In this document: one piece after another, positions 13,910 to 21,647 of the stretch
How positions within the stretch are numbered: position 1 is the stretch's first letter
How the letters are laid out: each line of letters begins with the position of its first letter
Origin: an uncultured Cetobacterium sp.
GTDB taxonomy: Bacteria > Fusobacteriota > Fusobacteriia > Fusobacteriales > Fusobacteriaceae
DNA length: 21,647 bases
Assembly (NCBI GenBank): GCA_900766645.1
Contig: CAAFWD010000096.1
Location: 1 to 21,647 of the forward strand
Direction of reading: 5' to 3'
Made by a program: the position numbers and the translations under genes
Notes under the pieces: generated by a model
The model's input: only the letters and a program-made list of their open reading frames with translations
Databases searched by the model: none
What the model was told of the DNA's origin: nothing

Positions 13910-15494
13910 TCACCTTCTCCTCAATTCCCACCATTAATTTTCCAAATTCTATTAAACTTGCATCTGAAGGTAGTATCCCTGCTATTTTCCCCTCATTTAC
14001 AATAGCAATTCGATCACATATACTTCTCAACTCTTCTAGTTCTGAAGATGTCACTACAATTGTCATTTTTTCTTTTTCGTTATAACTTTTCAAAGTATCC
14101 AAAACAATTTTTTTTGCTCCTATATCTATCCCTCTTGTTGGCTCTGATACAAAAAGTAATTCTGGCTCCATAGTAAAAGCTTTAGCTAGACAAACTTTTT
14201 GTTGATTCCCTCCACTTAGCTCTCCTACTTTTTGTTTTCCTCCCATGCAACGAATCTCTAATTTTTTTATATATTCATTACAATTTATTTTTATCTCTTC
14301 ATCATTTATTGTTGAAAAAAATCCTCCCATTCTTTTTTTCATAAAACCATTTTTTATACAAATACATGGATATGCAATATTTATATCTATCGTTTCATCT
14401 AATATTAAGCCCACTCCTTTTCTGTCTTCTGAAACAAAATAAAGTCCCTTTTTTAAAGAGTCCAAAGAATTCTCTATTTTTATTTCCTCTCCTTTGTATT
14501 TTACCTCTCCACCAGCTCTAAACATTCCCATTATTCCATTTGCAATTCCCACTTTTCCCTGACCAGCCATTCCCCCTAAGCCAATTATTTCCCCTTTTTT
14601 TATATTCAAATTAACATTTTTTACAACTTCTCCTGGCATATCTACCCATAAATTTTTAATTTCTAATAAAACTTCTCCCTCATTTTTCTTTTTTTCTTTT
14701 CTCTTTTTACTTTCTGATATTTTTCTTCCAATCATTAGCTCTGTTATTTCATCAACTGTTGTTTTAGAAGTTTCCACTTCACTCATCATAACTCCATCTC
14801 TTAAAACTACAACTCTATCTGAAACATTTAATATCTCTTCAAGCCTATGAGTTATAAAAATTATTGCTATCCCTTTATCTGCAAGCCTTTTCATAGTATC
14901 CAATAATATCTCAGCTTCTTTTTCTGTTAGCACTGCTGTAGGTTCATCTAATATCAATAGTTTTGTATTTTTCCTTTCAATCTCTCTTGCTATCTCTGTA
15001 AATTGCATATGTGCAACTGCCATTTCTGATATAACTGTATCAACATTCAGATCCACTCCTAAACATGATATTGCTTCTTGAGCCCTTCTATTTATGTCCT
15101 CCATATCTAATTTGCAAACTCTTTCTCCAAAAAGGTCTTTTAACATCGACTTTTTTAAACTTTCTCTATTTAGAACTATATTTTCTGAAGCTTTAAATCC
15201 TGGGATAAGAGAGAATTCTTGATGAACCATTCCTATCCCTGCATCTAAAGCATCAAAAGAGGACTTGAAGTTTACTTTTGCCCTGTCAAAAAAAATTTCT
15301 CCTTTATATCCACCAGTTTCATTTATAACTGACATTCCAAATATTATCTTCATAAGAGTTGATTTTCCAGCTCCATTTTCTCCTACTAACCCTATTATCT
15401 CTCCCTTTTTTATATCTAAATTTATATTTTTTAATACTATATTTTCTCCAAACTGTTTTGATACATTAGACATTCTTAAAATTATATCGTCCAC
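13896..15494 (-). CDS. ABC transporter ATPase with two nucleotide-binding domains (RbsA/BMP type)
   Basis: A 532-residue fused double ATPase that powers the importer. Domain 1: Walker A GENGAGKST at 38-46, Q-loop Gln92, Walker B LLILDE at 179-184, switch His216; its signature region reads SEMAVAHMQ (156-164) instead of an LSGGQ-type sequence. Domain 2: Walker A is altered to GMAGQGKVG (308-316, no Ser/Thr after Lys), signature LSGGNQQK is intact (426-433), and Walker B reads LLFVSE (446-451, Ser in place of Asp). So one composite ATP site (domain 1 Walker motifs with domain 2 signature) is intact and the other is degenerate, as often seen in sugar and nucleoside double ATPases. The start is GTG, with GGGAGG six bases upstream. 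A hairpin separates it from the binding-protein gene upstream. Confidence 0.93.
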   Translation of the reverse strand: MDDIILRMSNVSKQFGENIVLKNINLDIKKGEIIGLVGENGAGKSTLMKIIFGMSVINETGGYKGEIFFDRAKVNFKSSFDALDAGIGMVHQEFSLIPGFKASENIVLNRESLKKSMLKDLFGERVCKLDMEDINRRAQEAISCLGVDLNVDTVISEMAVAHMQFTEIAREIERKNTKLLILDEPTAVLTEKEAEILLDTMKRLADKGIAIIFITHRLEEILNVSDRVVVLRDGVMMSEVETSKTTVDEITELMIGRKISESKKRKEKKKNEGEVLLEIKNLWVDMPGEVVKNVNLNIKKGEIIGLGGMAGQGKVGIANGIMGMFRAGGEVKYKGEEIKIENSLDSLKKGLYFVSEDRKGVGLILDETIDINIAYPCICIKNGFMKKRMGGFFSTINDEEIKINCNEYIKKLEIRCMGGKQKVGELSGGNQQKVCLAKAFTMEPELLFVSEPTRGIDIGAKKIVLDTLKSYNEKEKMTIVVTSSELEELRSICDRIAIVNEGKIAGILPSDASLIEFGKLMVGIEEKVSECD

Positions 15495-15510
15495 AAGCTA
15501 CCTCCCTTAT

Positions 15511-15545
15511 AAAAAGACCACTAGCAATTTAACTACTAGTGGTCT
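15511..15545 (-). terminator. Terminator-like hairpin inside the ABC operon
   Basis: AGACCACTAG (15515-15524) pairs perfectly with CTAGTGGTCT (15536-15545) across an 11-base loop; on the minus strand the stem is followed by TTTTT. It sits between the binding-protein stop and the ATPase Shine-Dalgarno site. Partial termination here, or protection of the upstream mRNA, would make more binding protein than transporter. Confidence 0.75.
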
Positions 15546-15551
15546 CTTTCT

Positions 15552-16730
15552 CTATTTCACAGAAAAATATTTTTCTGGAACTTCTACCTCTGTCATATTT
15601 AAATATCCTTTTCCAAAAACGTATGTATCTTGATATAAAAGATAAAAATTCTCTTTCTCTACTCCTCTAACATCTATAAAATTACTTCCATTCCATTGTG
15701 CTCCTGGAGTATTTTTACTTAAAGATTTTGTTAAAATTTCAAAATCAGCTATATCTCCATCAGTATCTATAACTTCTTTAACATGGTCAACTAATGAAGT
15801 TGTAATCGCAAAATTATATGAGTAAGACCACGTTCCCATTCTTCCACCTGCATTTTTTTCAACTACACTTTTTTCAACCTTAGACAATATCTTCTGCCAG
15901 TTTCCTTTTTCATCATCTTCAAACTGAATTCCTAAAGCACCTGGATAACCCATAGTTGGACTTGGTAAGTCAGCCTCTACAAAATATCCTCCTAATTCAG
16001 CTATTCTTTTTAAAAGTGGCTCTGTGTGTGCATCATTTGTTGCAAAAAATGCTGTATCTTTTCCATATTTTTCTAACCAGTTAGGCATTTGTTCTAATAT
16101 ATACTGCTGAGCTCCTGCAACTCCTACATCACTTACGGGATCTGGAGCTGTCATTTCTATAAATTCCATTCCCAAATCATTACATGCTTCCTTCATTATG
16201 TTTCTTCTCTTTGATAATAACTCATAACTTAAATGTCTTGGAAATGATATATGCATAAATTTGTTTGCACCCATTTTTTTTGCAGCATCAACTATTAAAA
16301 ATCCTCTTGCTATACTATCTGGATTTGTAACTAAATCCGACACCTCTGATATCATTTCTGGATCTTCATGTGGTGAATTTGCAATTAAATATATATCGTC
16401 TCTTTTTTCTCTAATTCTTCTAAAAGCTTCTACTGTTCCTGGCACTGCTTCACCAACAATAATCGCTTTCATTTTAGGATCATCTGCTAAACTAACGATC
16501 TGTGAAATAGTTGTCTCCATTTCCTGCATAAAATTATCAGGATAAGTTATATGCACAATTTCTCCACCTTTATCCGCTGTTCCATAACGTTTTATTGTTT
16601 CTTCCGCTCCCCTTAATCCATCTTCTGATTGTGACACTGTTCCTGTTACTACTCCAATATGATATTTTGCTTCTGCAAAAGATACCACTGATAATAAGCA
16701 TGTTAGTAAATACATTAATAACTTTTTCAT
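15552..16730 (-). CDS. Periplasmic substrate-binding protein, DUF3798-like, of an ABC importer
   Basis: A 392-residue exported protein with a signal peptide at about 1-21 (MKKLLMYLLTCLLSVVSFAEA); the Cys at 11 is not in a lipobox, so it should be a free periplasmic protein. The mature part has the look of a type I periplasmic binding fold: YHIGVVTGTVSQSEDGLRGAEE, repeated alpha/beta units (AIIVGEAVPGT, DIYLIANSP), FMHISFPRH, and AFFATNDAHTEPLLKRIAELGG. It resembles the DUF3798 family by recall rather than by search. It heads an operon with a double ATPase and two permeases, which supports the role. The ligand is unknown. The promoter region carries a 15-bp palindrome. Confidence 0.85.
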   Translation of the reverse strand: MKKLLMYLLTCLLSVVSFAEAKYHIGVVTGTVSQSEDGLRGAEETIKRYGTADKGGEIVHITYPDNFMQEMETTISQIVSLADDPKMKAIIVGEAVPGTVEAFRRIREKRDDIYLIANSPHEDPEMISEVSDLVTNPDSIARGFLIVDAAKKMGANKFMHISFPRHLSYELLSKRRNIMKEACNDLGMEFIEMTAPDPVSDVGVAGAQQYILEQMPNWLEKYGKDTAFFATNDAHTEPLLKRIAELGGYFVEADLPSPTMGYPGALGIQFEDDEKGNWQKILSKVEKSVVEKNAGGRMGTWSYSYNFAITTSLVDHVKEVIDTDGDIADFEILTKSLSKNTPGAQWNGSNFIDVRGVEKENFYLLYQDTYVFGKGYLNMTEVEVPEKYFSVK

Positions 16731-16753
16731 TGTTTCCCTCCCTAATTCTTCCG

Positions 16754-16793
16754 ATTGTTTGAAACAATATAAAGTTTTTTTGATGTAATTGAA
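16754..16793 (-). promoter_or_regulatory. Promoter and palindromic operator of the ABC operon
   Basis: On the minus strand TTCAAT (16788-16793) and TATATT (16766-16771) are 16 bases apart. The perfect palindrome ATTGTTT-G-AAACAAT (16754-16768) overlaps the -10 box and the predicted start point, a typical place for a repressor site. It lies about 25 bases before the ATG of the binding-protein gene. An alternative TATAAT (16805-16810) exists upstream without a good -35 box. Confidence 0.6.
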
Positions 16794-16914
16794 AATATAT
16801 TTTTATTATAGATATATATATTTGTTTTATAGTTACTATTTATGTTAGAACTGTTTTGTTATGTGTACTATTTTTTTAATATTTTTGTCTATTTTTTAAA
16901 AATAGTGTGAAATA

Positions 16915-16942
16915 AAAAAAACTAGGTCTCCCTAGTTTTTTT
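16915..16942 (-). terminator. Intrinsic terminator after pepV
   Basis: AAAAAAACTAGG (16915-16926) pairs with CCTAGTTTTTTT (16931-16942) around a TCTC loop; T runs are present on both strands. It starts 13 bases past the pepV stop. Confidence 0.85.
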
Positions 16943-16955
16943 ATTAATTTATTTA

Positions 16956-18347
16956 TTACTTTGCTAAATCGTATATAGCTTGAACGTATATTCTTAACCA
17001 AGTATCTAATTTTTCTACCTCTAAATATTCATTCTTTTGATGCATATTATCCTCTTGACCTTTTAATAGAGCACCAAATGCTACTCCATTAGTTACTGCT
17101 CTTGCATACGTTCCTCCACCGATTGACACTGGCTCTGCATCTACATCTCCTGTAATATCTTTATAGATATTCATTAGTGTAGTTACTAAGAAACTATCCT
17201 TTGGAACATATAAAGGATTTTTAGCTGATCTTATAGATACATTTATTCCTTTTGTTTCTGCTCTTTTTTCAACCTCAACTAAAACTTGCTCTTGTTTATA
17301 TGTTACTGGATATCTTATATCAAATCCAAACATTAAATTCTTTCCAGCAAATTCAATTTTTCCAACTGTTAAAGTTAAATTTTTTGAAGGTTCATCAGAA
17401 AAATCTATTCCTAATAATTTTCCATTATGCTCCATCTTTATATATTCATTGAAAAATTCTACTACATTTTTAAGATTAGTATCTTTAACATCAACTGTTC
17501 CTAAAAACTCAAACATAGCTGAGATTGCATTATATCCATTTGCAGGTCTTGCTCCATGAGATGCCTTTCCGTAAGATATAACCTCTAATTTTCCATTTTT
17601 TTCTGCTGCTACAATTTTAAACTCTTTTCCTTCATTGAATTTATTTAAGTTTCCTAAAATAGTTTCTTTCATCTCTAATGGAAATATCCCCACTGCTGAA
17701 TCTGGAACTGAGTTAAATGCAACTCCTCCCTTTATTGAAAAGTTTAATTCTTCATTATATTCTTTTGTTAAAGATAAATGTAAAATCCCTTTCTCTGCAA
17801 ACGTAACTGGGAATGATGAGTCTGGAGTAAATGCCATTGCTGGTTGTGGCATATTTAATTCACCAAAATAATGCTTCATACATCCCCATCCAGTTTCTTC
17901 ATTTCCACCAACAATAACTCTTACTTTTCTTTTTAATTCTAGTCCTGAATCTTTTATTGCTTTTAGTGCATACAATGCTGCAATAGTAGGTCCCTTATCA
18001 TCTAGAACTCCTCTTCCATACATTCTTCCGTCTACTATTTTAGCTTCGTATGGAGGATGATCCCATCCCTCTCCTTCTGGAACAACGTCAACGTGTCCTA
18101 ATATTCCAACCATCTCTTCATCTGGTCCATTTCCAAAATCTATATGTCCTGCATAGTTATCGAAGTTTTCAACTTCAAACCCTAATTCTTTTCCTAATGC
18201 TAACATGTGCTCCAGAGCTTTTGCTGGCCCCTCTCCAAAAGGCATTCCCTCTTTTGCCTCTTCTTGAACACTTTTTATTCTAACCGACTCTTGAATTGAT
18301 TTTACTACGTCATCCTTATAGTTTAAAACAAACTCTTGTAAATTCAA
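16956..18347 (-). CDS. pepV: Dipeptidase PepV-like (M20A zinc peptidase)
   Basis: A cytoplasmic zinc peptidase expected to split dipeptides; 463 residues is the usual PepV length. Metal-site motifs: GHVDVVPEG with His85 and Asp87, GVLDDKGP with Asp117, GGNEETG with catalytic Glu150 and ligand Glu151, FTPDSSFP with Asp176, and NMHQKNE with His436 near the C terminus. The insert between about 184 and 380 is the lid domain, with SYGKASHGARPANG. The start is TTG at 18345-18347, two bases after the mlaA stop, with GAGGTGA upstream; no Met occurs before residue 35. Last gene of the envelope operon, it may recycle dipeptides released from the wall or taken up from outside. Confidence 0.93.
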   Translation of the reverse strand: MNLQEFVLNYKDDVVKSIQESVRIKSVQEEAKEGMPFGEGPAKALEHMLALGKELGFEVENFDNYAGHIDFGNGPDEEMVGILGHVDVVPEGEGWDHPPYEAKIVDGRMYGRGVLDDKGPTIAALYALKAIKDSGLELKRKVRVIVGGNEETGWGCMKHYFGELNMPQPAMAFTPDSSFPVTFAEKGILHLSLTKEYNEELNFSIKGGVAFNSVPDSAVGIFPLEMKETILGNLNKFNEGKEFKIVAAEKNGKLEVISYGKASHGARPANGYNAISAMFEFLGTVDVKDTNLKNVVEFFNEYIKMEHNGKLLGIDFSDEPSKNLTLTVGKIEFAGKNLMFGFDIRYPVTYKQEQVLVEVEKRAETKGINVSIRSAKNPLYVPKDSFLVTTLMNIYKDITGDVDAEPVSIGGGTYARAVTNGVAFGALLKGQEDNMHQKNEYLEVEKLDTWLRIYVQAIYDLAK

Positions 18348-18349
18348 AA

Positions 18350-19177
18350 CTATTCACCTCTCCCTTTTTTTATTAATGCATCTCTATATTCTGTATAGAA
18401 AAATCTTACATACTCATACTCAAACGGACTTCCTGTTCCGTAATATCTAAAATTAGACATTTTCTTTCTTTCGTTAACTGCATCCACTGCTCTTAACTCT
18501 AATTTATTTACACTCACTCCCACTGGATCTTCATATGGATTTACCTCTGATACTAATAAAGCACCTACTCCTTTTCCAACTCCATCCCTTAAGTTTGTTG
18601 GTCCAAAAGCTGGTAATACTAGATATGGTCCATTTCCAACTCCATATTTTGCAAAAGTTAAACCAAAATCTTCATATGGTTTAGGTAGCTCTAAAGCTGT
18701 TGCCACATCAAATATTCCTAATATTCCTAAAGTCGAATTTATTCCAAATCTTGCTAATGATATTGTAGCTTTTCTTCCCTCAAATTGTAATAACGAGTTT
18801 ACAAAAGTATTTATTTGTTGCAAGTTAGCAAAGAAATTTTTTACACCCTTTTGTATTATATTTGGTGTTACATAATCATATGTATTAACCGCTGGAATCA
18901 ATAAATATTTATCTAAATAGTAATTAAAATAATACATTCTTCTATTTATCGGCTCTAATGGATCATATATTTTCATGAATTGTGTACCATTTGCATTATC
19001 TACTTCAACTACTTTTTGTCCTTCTATAATATTAGAAAAATTTTTATTTTCATAAAGATCTTGACCAAAATGTATTCCTGCCTCATTTTGTTTCTGGGGT
19101 TCTACCTTCTTTTCAACAGAACTACATCCTAATAAACTTAGTAACACAAAAGCTGTTGCTATTTTTCTATAGTTCAT
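18350..19177 (-). CDS. mlaA: MlaA (VacJ)-family outer-membrane lipoprotein
   Basis: Part of the phospholipid transport system that keeps outer-membrane lipid asymmetry. The 275-residue precursor has a lipoprotein signal with lipobox LLGC, so lipidation at Cys18. The MlaA domain starts at YDPLEPINRRMYYFNYYLDK (about 71-90) and continues with FFANLQQINTFVNSLLQ, LGIFDVATALELPKPYEDFGLTFAKYGVGNGPYLV cut into its usual blocks (DFGLTFAKYGVG, GPYLVLPAFGP), and SNLRDGVG-like TNLRDGVGKGVG. It is strong evidence for a diderm cell. Its ATG overlaps the esterase stop by 11 bases. No other mla gene is in the window. Confidence 0.95.
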   Translation of the reverse strand: MNYRKIATAFVLLSLLGCSSVEKKVEPQKQNEAGIHFGQDLYENKNFSNIIEGQKVVEVDNANGTQFMKIYDPLEPINRRMYYFNYYLDKYLLIPAVNTYDYVTPNIIQKGVKNFFANLQQINTFVNSLLQFEGRKATISLARFGINSTLGILGIFDVATALELPKPYEDFGLTFAKYGVGNGPYLVLPAFGPTNLRDGVGKGVGALLVSEVNPYEDPVGVSVNKLELRAVDAVNERKKMSNFRYYGTGSPFEYEYVRFFYTEYRDALIKKGRGE

Positions 19178-20444
19178 TATTAAATTCCCCCTTTTCTAAA
19201 AACTTTAGCATTCTATCTACGTTATTTTGATAAAACATATTTCCACAATGCCCACCATATGGATATATCAAACTTCTCTCTTTAAAAGTGCCCTTAATAA
19301 ATTCTCTATCACTTGAACTTAGAATAAAATCATCTTGATTGGTTACTGCTGCTATTTTCTTTTCATTTTTCAAATAGTTTTCAAACAGCTCTAAGTCACC
19401 ATATCTAATCATATCTTGAAACTTTAAATTTCCACCCAATATTTTACAATAATATGGATAAGCTAATTTTTCTAAATAATTATTAAAATTCGCAAAATTT
19501 ATTTTTTCAAAATATGGAAACATATTTTGAAATTTTGTTGGTTGCACTTTAGTATATACTTTTAAATTGTTAACTAGATCAACCACATAATTAACATCCA
19601 CAGATGTTAAATTAAACGCTAATCCTATCAATGTCTCCATCTCTCTATTAGATAGTTCATGATGTTTAAACATTGCATAAATACTTTCAGTATCAATCTC
19701 TAAGCTCATAGAAGATATATTTTTTCCAATTAATTCAACTACTTTATCTACTATTTTACCTATATCTTTTTTACTTTTTATATTTTTATTTAACATATTA
19801 TCTAAGGCTGTTGATGAATAATATAAATTAACAGCTGGATTTATTAGAAATACTCTCTCAAAGTTAAAATATTTTTTCTTTGAATCTATATAAGATATTA
19901 CTGCTGAGTGTGTTGCCCCCATACTATACCCTGTTAAATAAACTCCGTCAACTTCAATTTTATCTTTTTCTTTTGCCTGCTCTAACATCTTTTCCATTAC
20001 TCTATAAAGATCTAATCCATCTTGTAATAATATTCCAGGGACTTTGCTGTTTGAAACATTTATTATAAAATTTGAGTTAAATGCTGATGTAACAGTTAAC
20101 ACATGATATCCTGCATTATAGAAAATTTTCTTGAAATTTTTAGTTCTCACAGAATCATATTTTGAACCTGTTCCAGACAATATAAAAATAAGTGGTGCTT
20201 TCCCCTCTTGCTTACTTAAAGAATATTTAAATCCTTTTTCATACCACATATTTGCTGGTATATAACGATTCTCATCTAATACTACAGAGTACTCTTTCGT
20301 AGGAACCTTATCAGGGATTCCCTCTGTCATAATTTGAGAACTTCCAATGATTGTTGCCACATATGGATTTTTCATAGGAAAGTCATATTTTGAAAAGGAA
20401 TTCACTCCTATAAATACCATTAGAATGGCTATTATTTTTTTCAT
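19167..20444 (-). CDS. Exported alpha/beta-hydrolase (serine esterase or lipase-like)
   Basis: A 425-residue exported hydrolase with an N-terminal signal peptide (MKKIIAILMVFIGVNSFS, about 1-18). The alpha/beta-hydrolase core has the oxyanion strand PLIFILSGTGSKYDS (84-98), nucleophile elbow GYSMGA with Ser174, a later strand IAAVTNQDDFI likely carrying the acid, and YPYGGHCGNM with His399 as the catalytic base. A largely helical insert (about 205-340) would form a lid or cap. The substrate is not evident; ester or phospholipid cleavage is a reasonable guess given the overlap with mlaA. ATG with AAGGAGG upstream, ten bases after the peptidase stop. Confidence 0.85.
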   Translation of the reverse strand: MKKIIAILMVFIGVNSFSKYDFPMKNPYVATIIGSSQIMTEGIPDKVPTKEYSVVLDENRYIPANMWYEKGFKYSLSKQEGKAPLIFILSGTGSKYDSVRTKNFKKIFYNAGYHVLTVTSAFNSNFIINVSNSKVPGILLQDGLDLYRVMEKMLEQAKEKDKIEVDGVYLTGYSMGATHSAVISYIDSKKKYFNFERVFLINPAVNLYYSSTALDNMLNKNIKSKKDIGKIVDKVVELIGKNISSMSLEIDTESIYAMFKHHELSNREMETLIGLAFNLTSVDVNYVVDLVNNLKVYTKVQPTKFQNMFPYFEKINFANFNNYLEKLAYPYYCKILGGNLKFQDMIRYGDLELFENYLKNEKKIAAVTNQDDFILSSSDREFIKGTFKERSLIYPYGGHCGNMFYQNNVDRMLKFLEKGEFNNEL

Positions 20445-20454
20445 TATTTCCTCC

Positions 20455-20931
20455 TTATTTGAAAATCATATATTGATTTCTTTCTAGTCTCCAATTTTTC
20501 TTAAATCCAATATGTAATCTTCTTTGATATGGGTAATAAATAAGTTGATCATAACTTACTTTTCCTCTTTTTAATTTTGAATATACATACTTAGGATTGC
20601 TTTTAACTCTAAAGTCCACAGCTAATCCATCTAGATGTCCTGAAGTTTTACTTCCTCCAACTTTTTTATTTACTTTTTTACATCTATACCAACTAGTAAC
20701 ATAAATTGGCTCCTTTAAAACCTTTCTTACCTGATCCATTCTTCTTGCTGCATAGTAAATGTTTTCTCTATCTCCACCCTTAGCAACATTTTTTATTTTG
20801 TATTTTTTAGCTGTTGAACTTGACAATGCTTCCCTTGCTGTAAAGTATCGAGATATTTTACCATCACCCTCTTGTAAGGAACTACAACTTGCAAAAAATA
20901 TACTTATTAATATAATAATAACTTTTTTCAA
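20455..20931 (-). CDS. Peptidase M15-like lipoprotein (YcbK/M15_3 type)
   Basis: A 158-residue small envelope peptidase. Its lipoprotein signal MKKVIIILISIFFASC gives lipidated Cys16. The zinc-site pattern of the M15_3/VanY-like group is visible: VTSWYRCKKVNKKVGGSKTS before SGHLDGLAVDF with His99 and Asp106, and LHIGF with His140. It would cut peptide cross-links or stem peptides in the periplasm. The start is TTG (20929-20931) with AAGGAGGAGATAAT upstream; no ATG is available near the site. It lies between the HAD gene and the esterase, in the same operon. Confidence 0.87.
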   Translation of the reverse strand: MKKVIIILISIFFASCSSLQEGDGKISRYFTAREALSSSTAKKYKIKNVAKGGDRENIYYAARRMDQVRKVLKEPIYVTSWYRCKKVNKKVGGSKTSGHLDGLAVDFRVKSNPKYVYSKLKRGKVSYDQLIYYPYQRRLHIGFKKNWRLERNQYMIFK

Positions 20932-20951
20932 ATTATCTCCTCCTTAATAAT

Positions 20952-21647
20952 TTAATATGAAGGTAATATTTTTTTTATCTCCTCTAAAACACCATTTTCT
21001 TCATTGCTTTTAGCTATAAAATTTGCTATTTTTTTAACTTCTGGATGAGCATTTTCCATAGCAAAACTAAATTTCCCTTTTTTTAACATCTCATAATCGT
21101 TTAAATAATCTCCAAAAATCATAGTTTCATCATAAGAAATTCCACATTTTTTTTGAAGAGCCTCTAATGCTATTCCTTTATTTGATTCTAAATGACTTAC
21201 ATCTAACCAAATTTCACCTGAAACTACTATTTGACTATCTATTTCATTTTTTACAATAGGATATACATTTTTTTCTGTTCCATCTAGATCACAAAAAGCT
21301 ATTTTTATTATTTCATCATCTTCCACATTTAAAAGATCATTTACAATAGTTCTTTCTTCATAATACTTCTCAACTTCTTTTAAAAAATTTTGACTTGTAT
21401 CTTCTATATATGCTGATTTTTTTCCGCATAAAACTATATTCGTGGTTGGAATTTCTCTTCCTATAGTTACATATTTTTCGATTATCTCTTTAGATAAAGG
21501 CCTCGAATAAATCTCCTGGTTTTTTTCTACAACATAACTTCCGTTTTCTGCAATAAAAATAATTCTATCCTCTATTTTTTTAAATATTTTTTTTAAATTT
21601 TGATATTGTCTTCCACTAGCAACAACAAATTTTATATCATTACTTTC
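20952..21647 (-). CDS. Cof-type HAD-family hydrolase, N terminus outside window
   Basis: The last 231 residues of a HAD phosphatase of the Cof/YidA type; the reading frame is open to the right edge, so the motif I DxDGT part is missing. Visible features: FVVASGRQY (motif II), IFIAENGSYV, the cap domain between about residue 45 and 150 of the visible part, SNKGIALEAL with the conserved Lys (motif III) and MIFGDYLNDYEML (motif IV, GDxxND). It likely dephosphorylates small phosphorylated metabolites, with no indication of which. It is the most upstream gene seen in the envelope operon, and the M15-like gene follows after 20 bases. Confidence 0.92.
   Translation of the reverse strand, partial: ESNDIKFVVASGRQYQNLKKIFKKIEDRIIFIAENGSYVVEKNQEIYSRPLSKEIIEKYVTIGREIPTTNIVLCGKKSAYIEDTSQNFLKEVEKYYEERTIVNDLLNVEDDEIIKIAFCDLDGTEKNVYPIVKNEIDSQIVVSGEIWLDVSHLESNKGIALEALQKKCGISYDETMIFGDYLNDYEMLKKGKFSFAMENAHPEVKKIANFIAKSNEENGVLEEIKKILPSY

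Noticed and set aside
15515..15545. The CTAGTGG inverted repeat as a mobile-element end or attachment site
   Set aside because: There is one copy only, with no transposase or integrase and intact operon context; the T run after the stem fits a terminator better.
20048..20058. TGTTTGAAACA, resembling the ABC operon palindrome
   Set aside because: It lies deep inside the esterase coding sequence, is shorter, and is probably coincidence.
20952..21326. HAD protein starting at the GTG at 21324-21326
   Set aside because: The same frame stays open to the window edge and encodes HAD motif II (VASGRQ) upstream, so this is an internal Val codon.

Overview
This is low-GC, diderm, anaerobe-type DNA and most resembles a member of the Fusobacteriota (Fusobacterium or Cetobacterium-like; the genus is a guess). 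The reasons are a strong AT bias with AGA as the usual Arg codon, very purine-rich Shine-Dalgarno sites, an outer-membrane MlaA lipoprotein and SPI-type periplasmic proteins that show a double membrane, and a Firmicutes-like housekeeping order (PASTA protein, rsgA, rpe) in the same genome. No rRNA, tRNA, insertion sequence, phage gene or CRISPR array is visible.

Layout. (1) 1-301, minus: the start of hpt (purine salvage), reading off the left edge, divergent from (2) 457-5042, plus: PASTA membrane protein, rsgA, rpe, a MarR-type regulator with an extra C-terminal domain, and rqcH, closed by a strong terminator. The rsgA start appears to be a non-AUG codon. (3) 5087-5611: an AT-rich gap of about 500 bp without a convincing gene, with imperfect repeats and a long-loop hairpin. 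(4) 10539-5657, minus: a flavin/iron-sulfur oxidoreductase with HdrB-like CCG domains, an exported tandem rhodanese, a TVP38/DedA-like membrane protein, and a CDP-alcohol phosphatidyltransferase that may have its own transcript. (5) 10767-11399, plus: an exported L,D-transpeptidase-like protein. (6) 16730-11425, minus: a complete ABC importer (DUF3798-like periplasmic binding protein, double ATPase, two permeases) followed by a small membrane-anchored protein of unknown function. (7) 21647-16956, minus: a Cof-type HAD phosphatase (cut by the right edge), an M15-like peptidase lipoprotein, an exported serine esterase, mlaA and pepV.

How the genes fit together. The plus-strand operon combines ribosome maturation (RsgA), ribosome rescue (RqcH) and a possible cell-wall sensor. 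Cluster 4 looks like an electron-transfer and sulfur-transfer unit tied to the membrane; its substrate is unknown, and it is the best candidate for an under-described system here. Cluster 6 is an orphan-ligand importer of the ribose/nucleoside (BMP/RbsC) type with clear regulatory signals: a 15-bp palindrome over the promoter and a terminator-like hairpin between the binding protein and the ATPase. Cluster 7 is an envelope-maintenance operon that pairs lipid and peptidoglycan functions with dipeptide breakdown.

All calls are from reading the sequence; no database search was run.
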